Notes under the pieces: generated by a model
Seen by the model: only the letters and a program-made list of their open reading frames with translations
Database searches by the model: none
Told to the model about the DNA's origin: nothing
Assembly (NCBI GenBank): GCA_004020875.1
Contig: SAPZ01000011.1
Coordinates: forward strand, 62,001-126,000
Length of the DNA: 64,000 bases
Direction of reading: 5' to 3'
DNA from: Mesorhizobium sp.
GTDB lineage: Bacteria; Pseudomonadota; Alphaproteobacteria; Rhizobiales; Rhizobiaceae
Made by a program: the position numbers and the translations under genes
In this document: piece by piece, positions 8,045 to 16,384 of the stretch
Layout of the letters: the number at the start of each line of letters is the position of its first letter
Numbering within the stretch: position 1 is the stretch's first letter

Positions 8045-9116
8045 CGACGAATCGACAAGATTGGCCTTTCCAGGACACAGCGGTGACCGGTTTCAGGGAC
8101 GGCAGAGCTTAGCGCTATGGCGGACATTGGGCGCATAGCTGCTTTTTCGCCCTCGGCCTTGGTGCTCTGTCTTAAGAAGGCGCGGTACACCGCGCCTAGG
8201 CGCTGCGGCCAGTGCGGGATTATGGCTGCCATTGATGGTATGGCTTCAAAAGGGCACATCCCGATGCTGTGGCTGACGCGTCAGAACGCCGGTAATCTAA
8301 CTGCGATCTGCTTCAGTGCTCGGCGCGCTGGTGAAGATCGTCGTAGCAAATTTGCTGAAGAGCGTCGGTTCACCGTACTCACCGCTAGCCAACCTCACAT
8401 TGCTTTCAATCAAGTCAGGCTTCCCAAGGCACGGGGATAAAGGCGCACGAGAACTGATACGAAAAAAGAAGAAAGCGGAAATTTCGTGTGCGATTTTGCA
8501 CACGACGCCTCGTAACTGGCTAATTTCGCTTAGCTGTCCGTCCAATCCATCATTGGTGCTACGGCGATCGTCTTCTTCAGGGGCCTATTTCATCGCTGGC
8601 GTAGCGGTCGTAGTCAAATCCTCAAGCGCGGTCTGCGATATTTTCGTTTGATTTCAAAGAGTTCGAAAGTTAGGGACAAAAGTCCCCTGCATGAAGGGAC
8701 CTTTTCCTGATTCACACTTTTTGTTAAAAGGCAACAGTCCCATTTGAAATTTCCACAAATAAGCGTAAACTTTTTCTTGCTCATGTTTTGAGCGGGAGGC
8801 GTACAGGCAGTCAATGCCTGGTGGAGAGGGGCGGGGTTGAGTATGCCCTCATTGTCGATCCTTGGTGCCCGCCGTTGGTGGGTCACCGATGCGCTCAGGA
8901 CGCATCCGCCTAGCAATGCCTAAGGGGGCATGGCGAGGAGGGGCAGCGGCGGCTCTCCCGGTACCCTCTACCCCCTGAAGTCAATCCAGAACTCCAGTTT
9001 CCTTTAACGATGGCGCGCAGCGCTGGCTCCGGCCCGCGGATGTGCGTCCGTGCGGCCGGTTGCCGGGCGTTGGGCCGATTACAGCGCCAGCCGCTTTGAA
9101 ACCAGGGAGAGTCTCG
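8045..9116. other. gene-poor intergenic region, partly AT-rich
   Basis: No convincing gene is seen in about 1.07 kb. Open frames of 70-111 codons exist on both strands, but none has a recognisable domain or a consistent start. Structures present are a hairpin at 8178-8197 (AGGCGCGGT/ACCGCGCCT), which could end the oxidoreductase transcript; a perfect palindrome CTGACGCGTCAG at 8273-8284; stem CGTGTGC/GCACACG at 8485-8504; GGGAC-AAAA-GTCCC at 8673-8686; and CAGGCA/TGCCTG at 8804-8820. The 8.3-8.8 kb part is clearly poorer in G and C than its surroundings. Confidence 0.6.
8744..8771 (+). promoter_or_regulatory. candidate promoter for the type I secretion locus
   Basis: TTGAAA (8744-8749), a 16-base spacer and TAAACT (8766-8771) resemble a sigma-70-type promoter within the most AT-rich part of the gap. 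It would leave a leader of several hundred bases before the first substrate-region ORF. Position and composition are the only evidence. Confidence 0.25.
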
Positions 9117-9362
9117 ATGGCGATCGACATCCTGACCCGAGACATCGTTGTCGACGAGCCCTCCGACCGCACGGACGGTCATGTTGATCCGCCCGCGAGG
9201 CCGCACTGCGCCATGCTGCAATATCTCTCAAGTCGCGAGGGTTCGGGCGGACTGCCGCTCACCCGGCCGACTTCGTGCAAGCCCCATCCCACGCGGATGG
9301 GTTCAGTGAACATCGGAAATCGAGACTGCGAAACAGCAACGCAGCGGCACATCCGCCGCTGA
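9117..9362 (+). CDS. possible small protein or relic upstream of the secreted substrate
   Basis: An 81-codon frame starts at ATG 9117 with GGGAGAG 5 bases upstream and ends 15 bp before the 1025-aa substrate gene. The N-terminus MAIDILTRDIVVDEPSDRTD resembles the acidic heads of DUF5801 type I substrates and loosely resembles the start of the next protein (NVIEDEN, then a D/T-rich run). The remainder, rich in R, P, C and H, looks out of frame. It may be a decayed N-terminus of a second substrate, a leader peptide, or chance. A hairpin CCCATCC/GGATGGG (9283-9301) lies inside it. Confidence 0.35.
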   Translation: MAIDILTRDIVVDEPSDRTDGHVDPPARPHCAMLQYLSSREGSGGLPLTRPTSCKPHPTRMGSVNIGNRDCETATQRHIRR

Positions 9363-9377
9363 GCAGGGAGACACACC

Positions 9378-12300
9378 ATGTCACTTAGCATCACCGGCAA
9401 CGTCATTGAGGACGAAAACCTAGGACTGACAAGTCTTGCGACAGACACCGACGCCACCGATTCCGACGACAACGTCACGCTATCCACTTTCCAGAGCACT
9501 ATTTCATCCTCGCTCGGGGACAGGCTGACGGCGCTCGGCATCTATCCCGATACGACGACGAACGTCGGCACCGGCACCACTCAGGCGATCGGCATCTCCG
9601 AGGACACGATCGTCAGCACGACCGACCAGAATTTGAAGCTCACCGACAGTACCGGCGGAGCGTTGAACGGCGTCGACACCGGCTTTACGGCCATTGATGG
9701 CAACGAGATCTACCTCTATTCCGACCTGAGCAATCCGGACATCGTGCTCGGCAAAGAGGCGGACGGCACGGTCGCCTTCGCGATCCTGCTGCAGCCGACA
9801 AACGGGGGCGCCACGATCTGGGTCGTACAGTACGAAGCCCTTACAAACACGAACCCCTCGGTGGGCGAGGACGCGAACACGCTCAATCTCGCCAACCTCG
9901 TCTACGTCAGCGGATCTTCCAGTTCCACCTCGTCGTTCAACATCGGCACCAAGCAACCTGGCCAGAACTACTGGCTGCCGTTCACGAGCAGCAGCGGAAC
10001 GTCGACCGTCATCGTCACCGGGCTCGACGGCAGCACATCCAATCCAGACACCGTCAACACCAGTTCGAGCGGTGACGGCAGCGACAGCCAGTCGATCACT
10101 CCCGGCGGGGCCTTGCGTTTCGATTTCGTATCGAGCTTCACCGGCGGCAACACCAAGGACAAGACGTTCCTCACCGACAACTCGCTCAACAGCCTCGTCT
10201 ATATCGAAGGAACAGGAGCGAGCTTCGACATCAGCCAGGTGACCCCCACAAACAGCCTCATCAACCTCAAGATCATCGCCCAGAACGAGTCCGCTGCCAT
10301 CTTCGGCAGCACGCAGACGAACACCTCCACGAACACGGTCGCGCTCGGTGAAATCGATGTCTACAACAGCAGCGGTGTCTTGATCGCTTCATCGACACAG
10401 ACCACTGGCAATCATGGCATCACCTTCGGCGGCACGACAAGCGCCCCCGACGGCACAGTGAGCGGACTCACCGCGGGGGAAAAGATCGCATTCACCTCCC
10501 TGAACGGCGCTCAGTTCGATCAGTTTGTGGTCGAGAACATCTTGCCTCCCGGCAACACGCCCGGCTTCGACATCCTCAATGTCACGGAAACCCAGACGAA
10601 CACGACCACCGACACCAAGGAAGTCGGCTCGCACATCATCTTCGAGGACAGCGTGCCGAGCGCGAGCGACAAGACGGTGACGGGGGAGGTCGACGAAGAC
10701 GCTTTGTCGTCCAATGCCCTTCCGGACAAGGACGGCAGCGCGACGGCGAGCGGCTCGGTAACGACCCTGTTCAATCCGGGCGCCGACACGCCGCTTTCTT
10801 ACAAGCTGTCGAGCGACTTTTCGAGCCTGACGAGCCAAAGTCTTGTGTCGGGTGGCACGGCGTTGACCTATGAGGTCTCAGCCGACGGGACGACCCTCAC
10901 TGCGACTAAAGGTGTAGGAGGCGCGACGGTGTTCACGCTGACGTTGGACACGAGCGGAAACTGGAGCTTCACACTCTCGGCTCCGGTCGATCACGCGCCG
11001 GGCGCGAACGACGCCAGCAACACCGTCATCGACTTCAGCGGGCTGGTCCTGGCGGCCGATGCCGACAACCCGAATTTCGCGGCCGGCGACATTGCCACCG
11101 CCGCCACGGGGGCGCTGACGGTGAAAGTCATCGACGACGTGCCTGTGAACTTCAACCCGGAGGCGATCGTCAGCGGCGACAACGTGCAGGATGCCGCCGG
11201 CGCCCACTTCGTCGGCAACCTCATCAACACTGATGCAGGCGACGGGACCGTCGATCCAAATTCGTCGCTCACCATCAAGGAACATGCCGGCGCCGACGGC
11301 TTCGGCGCTCTGACCTTCACCGGGACGAACGGCTCGAAGCTGACGGGCAAGCTCGGCGGCGGCGCGACCACGAATCTGCAAGCGGGCGGGAACGACATCT
11401 ACCTGTTCGGGTTCGGCACGGGCACCCTGACGGCGACGACCGACGCGACCGGCGCTGGACTTCCCGGCGGCGGAAGCGGATCCGTCCTTACGGCGGACGA
11501 GGTGTTCACAATCACCCTCGATGCCGACGCCGGCACGTACACCTACAACATGCTCCAGGCGATCGGGAACGGCTCGAGCTTCACCTTCAGCGACTTCGCG
11601 GATGTGCCGGCCGGCAACTACGCGTGGTTCTCACTGCCGTTCAATCCGACGACGAAACAGCCCGTCAGCCCCGGCAAGTCGGTCGTCTTCACCGGGCTTA
11701 ATCCGGGCGTCGATACGGTCAATCCGAGCTCGATCGGCGTCGGCACGGACAAGCAGGCGGTCGCGCCCGGCAAGGCCATCCGCCTCGACTTCGTCGATGA
11801 CGTCCACTCGATCACCTCCACGACGGCCCTGAAGTCGTTAGGGTCGCTTGGCTACGCCGATCACTATGAGGTCAACAACTCAGGCTTCGCGCTGAGTCAG
11901 GTCAGTCCGAATGGAAAGACGGTCGACATCCGCCTCGACGCCTACGAGGTGGGGTCGGCGTCGCTTTCGCCCGGCGGGACATTCCCTTCCGATGCGAGCG
12001 CCACGCATGAGGCGATCACCGAGGTGAAGATCGTGACCGAGGACGGCAGCGGCAATATCACCGGCACCCTGGCCGACTTCACCGGGGATGGAACAAAGTC
12101 GTTCACTGCTGGTGGCATCAGCCAGAGCGTGACGGCGGACTTCGCGCCGACGGGCGACAGCAACGGCGTGGACCTGCAAGGTGTAAAGCTGGCACCTGGC
12201 GAGTTTATCCTCGTCAGCACGGCTACCGGCTTCGATCGCCTGCTGGCGACCAATATCGGCACCGTCTACAACAACAAGGACTCCTTCGACATGGGGGCAG

Positions 12301-12455
12301 TGTCGGTCTCGACCTTCAATGTCGGCCAGCCCGTCAACATGGCCTTCAACCTCGCGCTGCAGGACTATGACGCGTTCAACAGCGGACTGAACAGTAACCT
12401 CACGGAGGCTGGGACAGGCACGCTCAACATCAACCTGACCGCTCCCACAGTCTAG
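9378..12455 (+). CDS. large type I-secreted DUF5801-like repeat protein
   Basis: A 1025-residue acidic, Thr/Ser/Asp/Gly-rich protein with almost no Cys, starting at ATG 9378 after GGGAG. Residues about 85-180 (LNGVDTGFTAIDGNEIYLYS, then VAFAILLQP) look like DUF5801. Residues 420-590 resemble the T1SS-143/VCBS-like modules of giant adhesins. A module at about 196-400 (NYWLPF, ALRFDF, FDISQVTP, GFDILNV) recurs at about 747-975 (NYAWFSLPF, AIRLDF, FALSQVSP, DSFDMGAV). There is no Sec signal peptide, and no GGxGxDxxx RTX nonapeptides were seen. An ABC transporter and HlyD adaptor follow directly, so export by type I secretion is inferred. The C-terminus ends abruptly in TLNINLTAPTV. Confidence 0.85.
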   Translation: MSLSITGNVIEDENLGLTSLATDTDATDSDDNVTLSTFQSTISSSLGDRLTALGIYPDTTTNVGTGTTQAIGISEDTIVSTTDQNLKLTDSTGGALNGVDTGFTAIDGNEIYLYSDLSNPDIVLGKEADGTVAFAILLQPTNGGATIWVVQYEALTNTNPSVGEDANTLNLANLVYVSGSSSSTSSFNIGTKQPGQNYWLPFTSSSGTSTVIVTGLDGSTSNPDTVNTSSSGDGSDSQSITPGGALRFDFVSSFTGGNTKDKTFLTDNSLNSLVYIEGTGASFDISQVTPTNSLINLKIIAQNESAAIFGSTQTNTSTNTVALGEIDVYNSSGVLIASSTQTTGNHGITFGGTTSAPDGTVSGLTAGEKIAFTSLNGAQFDQFVVENILPPGNTPGFDILNVTETQTNTTTDTKEVGSHIIFEDSVPSASDKTVTGEVDEDALSSNALPDKDGSATASGSVTTLFNPGADTPLSYKLSSDFSSLTSQSLVSGGTALTYEVSADGTTLTATKGVGGATVFTLTLDTSGNWSFTLSAPVDHAPGANDASNTVIDFSGLVLAADADNPNFAAGDIATAATGALTVKVIDDVPVNFNPEAIVSGDNVQDAAGAHFVGNLINTDAGDGTVDPNSSLTIKEHAGADGFGALTFTGTNGSKLTGKLGGGATTNLQAGGNDIYLFGFGTGTLTATTDATGAGLPGGGSGSVLTADEVFTITLDADAGTYTYNMLQAIGNGSSFTFSDFADVPAGNYAWFSLPFNPTTKQPVSPGKSVVFTGLNPGVDTVNPSSIGVGTDKQAVAPGKAIRLDFVDDVHSITSTTALKSLGSLGYADHYEVNNSGFALSQVSPNGKTVDIRLDAYEVGSASLSPGGTFPSDASATHEAITEVKIVTEDGSGNITGTLADFTGDGTKSFTAGGISQSVTADFAPTGDSNGVDLQGVKLAPGEFILVSTATGFDRLLATNIGTVYNNKDSFDMGAVSVSTFNVGQPVNMAFNLALQDYDAFNSGLNSNLTEAGTGTLNINLTAPTV

Positions 12456-12467
12456 CGTTTGGGCTTC

Positions 12468-12493
12468 GGCCGAGCCGGAACCCCGGCTCGGCC
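12468..12493 (+). terminator. strong hairpin between substrate and transporter genes
   Basis: GGCCGAGCCGG (12468-12478) pairs perfectly with CCGGCTCGGCC (12483-12493) around an AACC loop, 13 bp after the substrate stop. Only CCTCTTT follows, so it may act as a leaky terminator or as a 3' stabiliser. Either would give more substrate mRNA than transporter mRNA from one operon. Confidence 0.65.
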
Positions 12494-12505
12494 CCTCTTT
12501 GGGGG

Positions 12506-13186
12506 GTGGCAGTGGACCAGGCGAACAGCAACACGACCGGAGTGACCGCGGAGGCCGAGCCACCGCCCGAAGCGTCACATACCACGATCGAGCTTGCGAG
12601 GACCGATCCCACCCAGCCGTTCACACCCATCGACTCCGGCCTGGCCGGCCTCGCGGTTATCGCGGGATATTACCGCATCGCCGCCGACCCGGCGCAGATG
12701 CGTCATCAGCTCGCGCTGACGGGGCGCTTCGCCGCGGCCGAGGATATTGTCCGCGGCGCGAACGTCCTCGAGTTGCGCTCGCGCATCCTGCGCGGCGTCA
12801 AGGCCAAGCGCCTCGCCGCCGTTCCCTACCCCGCGCTGATCGGCCTCAAGGACGGCACCTTCGCCGTGCTGGCCGCCTCGCCCACAAAGGGGCACGCGCG
12901 GCTGCTCGATCCGATCGGCCGCCTTGCCCGGGAAATGCCGATCGAAGATATCGTGGCGCTCTCCTCGCGCGAGGTCGTTCTGGTCACGCGCCGCCTTGGC
13001 GGGGCGGGCACAAACCCCAGGACTTTCGGATTCCGCTGGTTCCTGCCCTCGATCCTGCGTTACCGGCGGCCCCTCGCCCAGGTCGCGCTTGCCTCGCTCT
13101 TCGTGCAACTTTTTGCCCTTATCACGCCGGTGTTCTTTCAGCTCATCGTCGACAAGGTATTGGTGCATAAAGCGTGTCGACGCTGA
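12506..13186 (+). pseudogene. N-terminal piece of HlyB-type ABC exporter (frameshifted)
   Basis: This 226-codon frame starts at GTG 12506 and encodes a C39-like domain (about residues 40-160) followed by the first membrane segment of a type I secretion ATPase. Where processing peptidases have a catalytic Cys, this has DSGLAGLAVIAGYY. It is therefore a degenerate C39-like domain, as in HlyB, consistent with a substrate lacking a double-glycine leader. The frame reads normally to VDKVLVHK and then stops at TGA 13184-13186. The expected continuation (VSTLTVLIVG) is in the next frame, 1 base out. The intact protein would be about 750 aa. Confidence 0.85.
13166..13176 (+). other. single-base frameshift junction in the ABC exporter
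   Basis: The sequence reads CAT AAA GCG TGT. Adding one G after AAA would give CAT AAA GGC GTG TCG, which restores VLVHKGVSTLTV, the form expected for HlyB-like exporters. The lesion is therefore a 1-base deletion in a GG pair, or a sequencing error. A ribosomal -1 slip on AAA would also join the frames (HK-S-VST), but no canonical X-XXY-YYZ heptamer is present. Confidence 0.8.
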
Positions 13187-14757
13187 CCGTGCTCATCGTC
13201 GGCCTGGTAACGCTGGGACTGTTCGAGACGGTCCCGCAATTCCTGCGCACCTACACGCTGAGCCACACCACCAATCGGATGGACGTGGAACTCGGCCGGC
13301 GCCTGTTTCATCACCTCTTTCGCCTGCCTCTCGCCTATTTCGAGACGCGCGCGACCGGCCAGACGGTGGCGCGCGTGCGCGAGCTCGAGACTGTCCGCAA
13401 CTTCCTGACCGGCCAGGGGCTCACCTCGCTGCTCGACCTCGTCTTCACGTTGGTCTTCTTCGTCGTGATGTTCATCTATTCGCCGACGCTGACGCTGGTC
13501 GTGCTCGGCACGGTGCCCGTCTATCTGTTGATTGCGGTGCTGATCCGCCCGGTTCTTCGCGAGCAGATCAATGAAAAGTTCAACCGCGGCGCCCGCTCCC
13601 AGCAGTTCCTCGTCGAGTCGATCGTAGGAGCGCCGACCCTGAAGGCGGCGAGCGTCGAGCCGATGATGCAGGCGCAGTGGGAGGAACGGCTCGCGTCCTA
13701 TGTCCGCACTTCCTTCGACGCCGGCGTCACCGGCTCGCTTGGCCAGAACCTCATCCAATATGTGAGCAAGGTGACGACGGCGCTGATCCTGCTCTTCGGC
13801 GCGGAGGCGGTGATCGGCGGGTCGATGACGGTTGGCGAGCTGATCGCATTCAACATGATCGCCTCCCAGGTGGTCGCGCCTATCCTTCGGCTCTCGCAGC
13901 TCTGGCAGGACTTCCAGCAGGTCCAGGTTTCGGTAGCGCGGCTCGGCGACATCCTGAACACGCCGCCGGAGCCCGTGCCCCAGAACCTGCTGACGCTTCC
14001 ACCGCCGAAAGGCGAGATCGAGCTGCGCGGCGTGTCGCTGCGCTACCGGGCCGACGCCGCCGAAGCTTTGCGCAATGTCACATTGTCGATCGCCGCAGGC
14101 GAAGTCGTCGGCTTTGTCGGAGCCTCGGGTTCGGGCAAGTCGACGCTGGTCAAGGTGGTGCAGCGGCTCTACTCGCCGCAGGCTGGACAGGTGATGCTCG
14201 ACGGCATCGATATCGCCCAGCTCGATCCGGGCTGGCTTCGCCGCCAGATCGGCGTCGTGCTGCAGGAGAACATCCTCTTCAACCGCTCGATCCACGAGAA
14301 TATCGCGCTTGGCGATCCCGCGGTGCCGCGGGCCTGGGTGATCCAGGCGGCCAGGCTCGCCGGCGCCGACGAATTCATCGCGCAGATGCCGCAGGGCTAT
14401 GACACGGTTATCGAAGAGCGCGGCGCCAATCTCTCCGGCGGGCAGCGCCAGCGCATCGCCATCGCCCGTGCGCTCGCCACCAATCCGCGCATCCTGATCT
14501 TCGACGAGGCGACCTCAGCACTCGACTACGAGAGCGAGCGCATCGTCCAGGAGAACATGCGTGCCATCGTGCGCGGCCGCACGGTCCTGATCATCGCGCA
14601 TCGCCTGGCGGCGGTACGCCCATGCACGCGCATCGTCGGAATGGAACGGGGCGAGATCGTCGAGATCGGAAGCCACGAGGAACTCCTCGCGCGCCAAGGT
14701 GGCCTCTACGCCAGGCTTTGGGCGCTGCAGTCTGATCAAGCGAGGGCTGGTATATGA
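13174..14757 (+). CDS. C-terminal piece of HlyB-type ABC exporter: membrane domain plus ATPase
   Basis: A 527-codon frame opens with GTG 13174, at the frameshift. It holds most of the ABC transmembrane domain (SHTTNRMDVELGRRLF, AYFETRATGQTVARVRELE) and a full nucleotide-binding domain: Walker A GASGSGKST, Q-loop VLQEN, signature LSGGQRQR, Walker B ILIFDEATSALD and H-loop IAHR. Without the preceding part it lacks the C39-like domain and the first membrane segment. GTG 13174 has no clear ribosome site, so independent expression is doubtful. Its TGA overlaps the ATG of the HlyD gene (ATGA 14754-14757). Confidence 0.88.
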   Translation: MSTLTVLIVGLVTLGLFETVPQFLRTYTLSHTTNRMDVELGRRLFHHLFRLPLAYFETRATGQTVARVRELETVRNFLTGQGLTSLLDLVFTLVFFVVMFIYSPTLTLVVLGTVPVYLLIAVLIRPVLREQINEKFNRGARSQQFLVESIVGAPTLKAASVEPMMQAQWEERLASYVRTSFDAGVTGSLGQNLIQYVSKVTTALILLFGAEAVIGGSMTVGELIAFNMIASQVVAPILRLSQLWQDFQQVQVSVARLGDILNTPPEPVPQNLLTLPPPKGEIELRGVSLRYRADAAEALRNVTLSIAAGEVVGFVGASGSGKSTLVKVVQRLYSPQAGQVMLDGIDIAQLDPGWLRRQIGVVLQENILFNRSIHENIALGDPAVPRAWVIQAARLAGADEFIAQMPQGYDTVIEERGANLSGGQRQRIAIARALATNPRILIFDEATSALDYESERIVQENMRAIVRGRTVLIIAHRLAAVRPCTRIVGMERGEIVEIGSHEELLARQGGLYARLWALQSDQARAGI

Positions 14758-16298
14758 ACGAAAGAACCTTGCCGCCGCTGCCTCCTGCGTCGCCGCAACC
14801 GGCCAACCTACCGGCCCCGGTCATCTCCGGCCGCGATCGCGAATTCCTGCCGGCGGCGATTGAAATCCTGGAAACGCCGCCGCCGCCGCTGCCCGTTGTC
14901 ACGATGCTTACGATCTGCGTCTTCTTCGCGGCCGCGCTCGCCTGGTCGTTCTACGGACGGCTCGACGTGCACGCCGTGGCCCCCGGTAAAATCGACACGG
15001 CCGGACGCGCCAAGGTGATTCAACCGCTCGATCCCGGCAAGGTTGCGGCCATATACGTCGACAACGGACAGCGCGTCAGGGCGGGCGATCTGCTTCTGGA
15101 GCTCGATCCGGCTGAGCCGGCGGCTGAAGAAAATGCGCAGCGCGACGGGTTGAATGCCAACCTCGCCGAAATCGCACGCCGGCGCTTCGCGATCGCGACG
15201 GCGCGCGCCGTGCTCGACGGTCCAGCACGGTCCAATGAGGCAAACGCAGGCGAGGTCATCGTCGCACAGCTGGCACAAGCCGCCTCCGACCCCGAGCCAA
15301 GAATCGTTTGGACTGCCGCGCTGCCGGAGGCTATGCGCCTGCGCGAGGCTTCGGTTCTGACGGCCGACCTCGATCAGCTCCTTGGCTCCTTGCAGAGCCT
15401 GGACAAGCAGATCTTGCAGAAGGACGCGACGCGCCAGCGCCTCGACATGAGCATAGCTTATCAGAACAAGGTGATCGAGACACTGACCCAGCTCGTCAGC
15501 ACACGCCAGGAGGCAGTCAATCGCGAAGTAGGCAGCAAGGTCAACCTTTACGACTCCACGCAGCAGTTGGAGAGATCACAATCCTCGCTCGCATCTGACC
15601 AAGGGGAACTGATCGAGACCGATGCCGCCCTCAAGGAGCTTGCGAGCCAGAAGATAATGACTCTCTCGCAATTTGTGGCTGACAATGAAAACAAGCTTGC
15701 CGATGCCGAACGCAGGGCGGACGAAGCCAAACAGGCGCTCGCGAAGGCCGACGCGCGCCTCGCGCGCACCAAGCTCTATTCACCGACCGACGGCGTCGCC
15801 CAACAGATCGCCGTGACCACCGTCGGTCAAGTCGTGACCACCGGGCAGCAACTGCTTGTCGTGGCGCCGACGCAAGGCGCGCTGCAGGTTGAGGCGCTCG
15901 TCGCCAATCTTGACATCGGCTTTGTCAAACCGGGTCAGAGTGTCGCGGTTAAGGTCGACGCCTTCCCCTTCACCCGTTTTGGCGTGCTGCACGGCAAAGT
16001 CACCCGTGTCGCCTCCGAAGCCGTCGAAGAGCAGGAAGCCAAGCGTGGGCTCGCCAATGCAGCAGCTTCTGCCAACACCGCCGCCGCGCCCGTGAGCCAG
16101 GCCGGGCAGCCCCAGAGCTTTGTCTTCCCGGTCACCATCGCGCTCGATGAGCAGGTGATGAACATTAGCGGGGAGATGATCCCACTGACTTCTGGCATGA
16201 CGGTAAGCGTGGAAATCAAAACCGATAGCCGCCGCGTGATCGATTATCTGCTCTCACCACTGGCCAAGGTGACTTCTGAAGCTTTCAAGGAGCGGTGA
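14754..16298 (+). CDS. HlyD-family periplasmic adaptor of type I secretion
   Basis: A 514-residue membrane fusion protein. A proline-rich cytoplasmic tail (1-48) precedes one membrane helix at about 49-67 (TMLTICVFFAAALAWSF), a lipoyl half-motif (VIQPLDPGKVAAIYVDNGQRV), a long coiled coil (about 190-330, rich in Q, K, E and A), the second lipoyl half (YSPTDGVAQQIAVTTVGQVV) and a beta-barrel region. It would bridge the inner-membrane ABC transporter to a TolC-like channel, which is not encoded in this window. It is translationally coupled to the exporter by an ATGA overlap. The gene itself appears intact although the exporter is frameshifted. Confidence 0.93.
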   Translation: MNERTLPPLPPASPQPANLPAPVISGRDREFLPAAIEILETPPPPLPVVTMLTICVFFAAALAWSFYGRLDVHAVAPGKIDTAGRAKVIQPLDPGKVAAIYVDNGQRVRAGDLLLELDPAEPAAEENAQRDGLNANLAEIARRRFAIATARAVLDGPARSNEANAGEVIVAQLAQAASDPEPRIVWTAALPEAMRLREASVLTADLDQLLGSLQSLDKQILQKDATRQRLDMSIAYQNKVIETLTQLVSTRQEAVNREVGSKVNLYDSTQQLERSQSSLASDQGELIETDAALKELASQKIMTLSQFVADNENKLADAERRADEAKQALAKADARLARTKLYSPTDGVAQQIAVTTVGQVVTTGQQLLVVAPTQGALQVEALVANLDIGFVKPGQSVAVKVDAFPFTRFGVLHGKVTRVASEAVEEQEAKRGLANAAASANTAAAPVSQAGQPQSFVFPVTIALDEQVMNISGEMIPLTSGMTVSVEIKTDSRRVIDYLLSPLAKVTSEAFKER

Positions 16299-16355
16299 CG
16301 CGACGGTGAGAGTCAAAGCCGCCGACCGACGTTGGCCGGAGGGGCAGAGCGCAAA

Positions 16356-16378
16356 ATGGGCCGGTGCGACCGGCCCAT
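16356..16378 (-). terminator. hairpin terminator between HlyD and SPFH genes
   Basis: ATGGGCCGGT (16356-16365) and ACCGGCCCAT (16369-16378) form a perfect 10-bp stem with a 3-base loop, 6 bp beyond the SPFH gene stop. On the minus strand it is followed by TTTTG, so it should mainly end the SPFH transcript. It can also form in the convergent HlyD transcript. Confidence 0.7.
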
Positions 16379-16384
16379 CCTCAA

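Noticed and set aside
8316..8651. 111-codon frame in the gene-poor region, and opposing frames at 8297-8545 and 8614-8916
   Set aside because: No domain resemblance, no clear ribosome site, and mutually overlapping frames on both strands; they look like chance.
9117..9362. Confident call of a new small secreted protein
   Set aside because: The start is good, but composition after about residue 20 is atypical and no homology can be shown here, so it was listed at low confidence only.
13159..13186. Programmed -1 frameshifting as the default explanation of the split exporter
   Set aside because: There is no canonical slippery heptamer and no evident downstream stem; a one-base indel or sequencing error is simpler. 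Kept only as an alternative.
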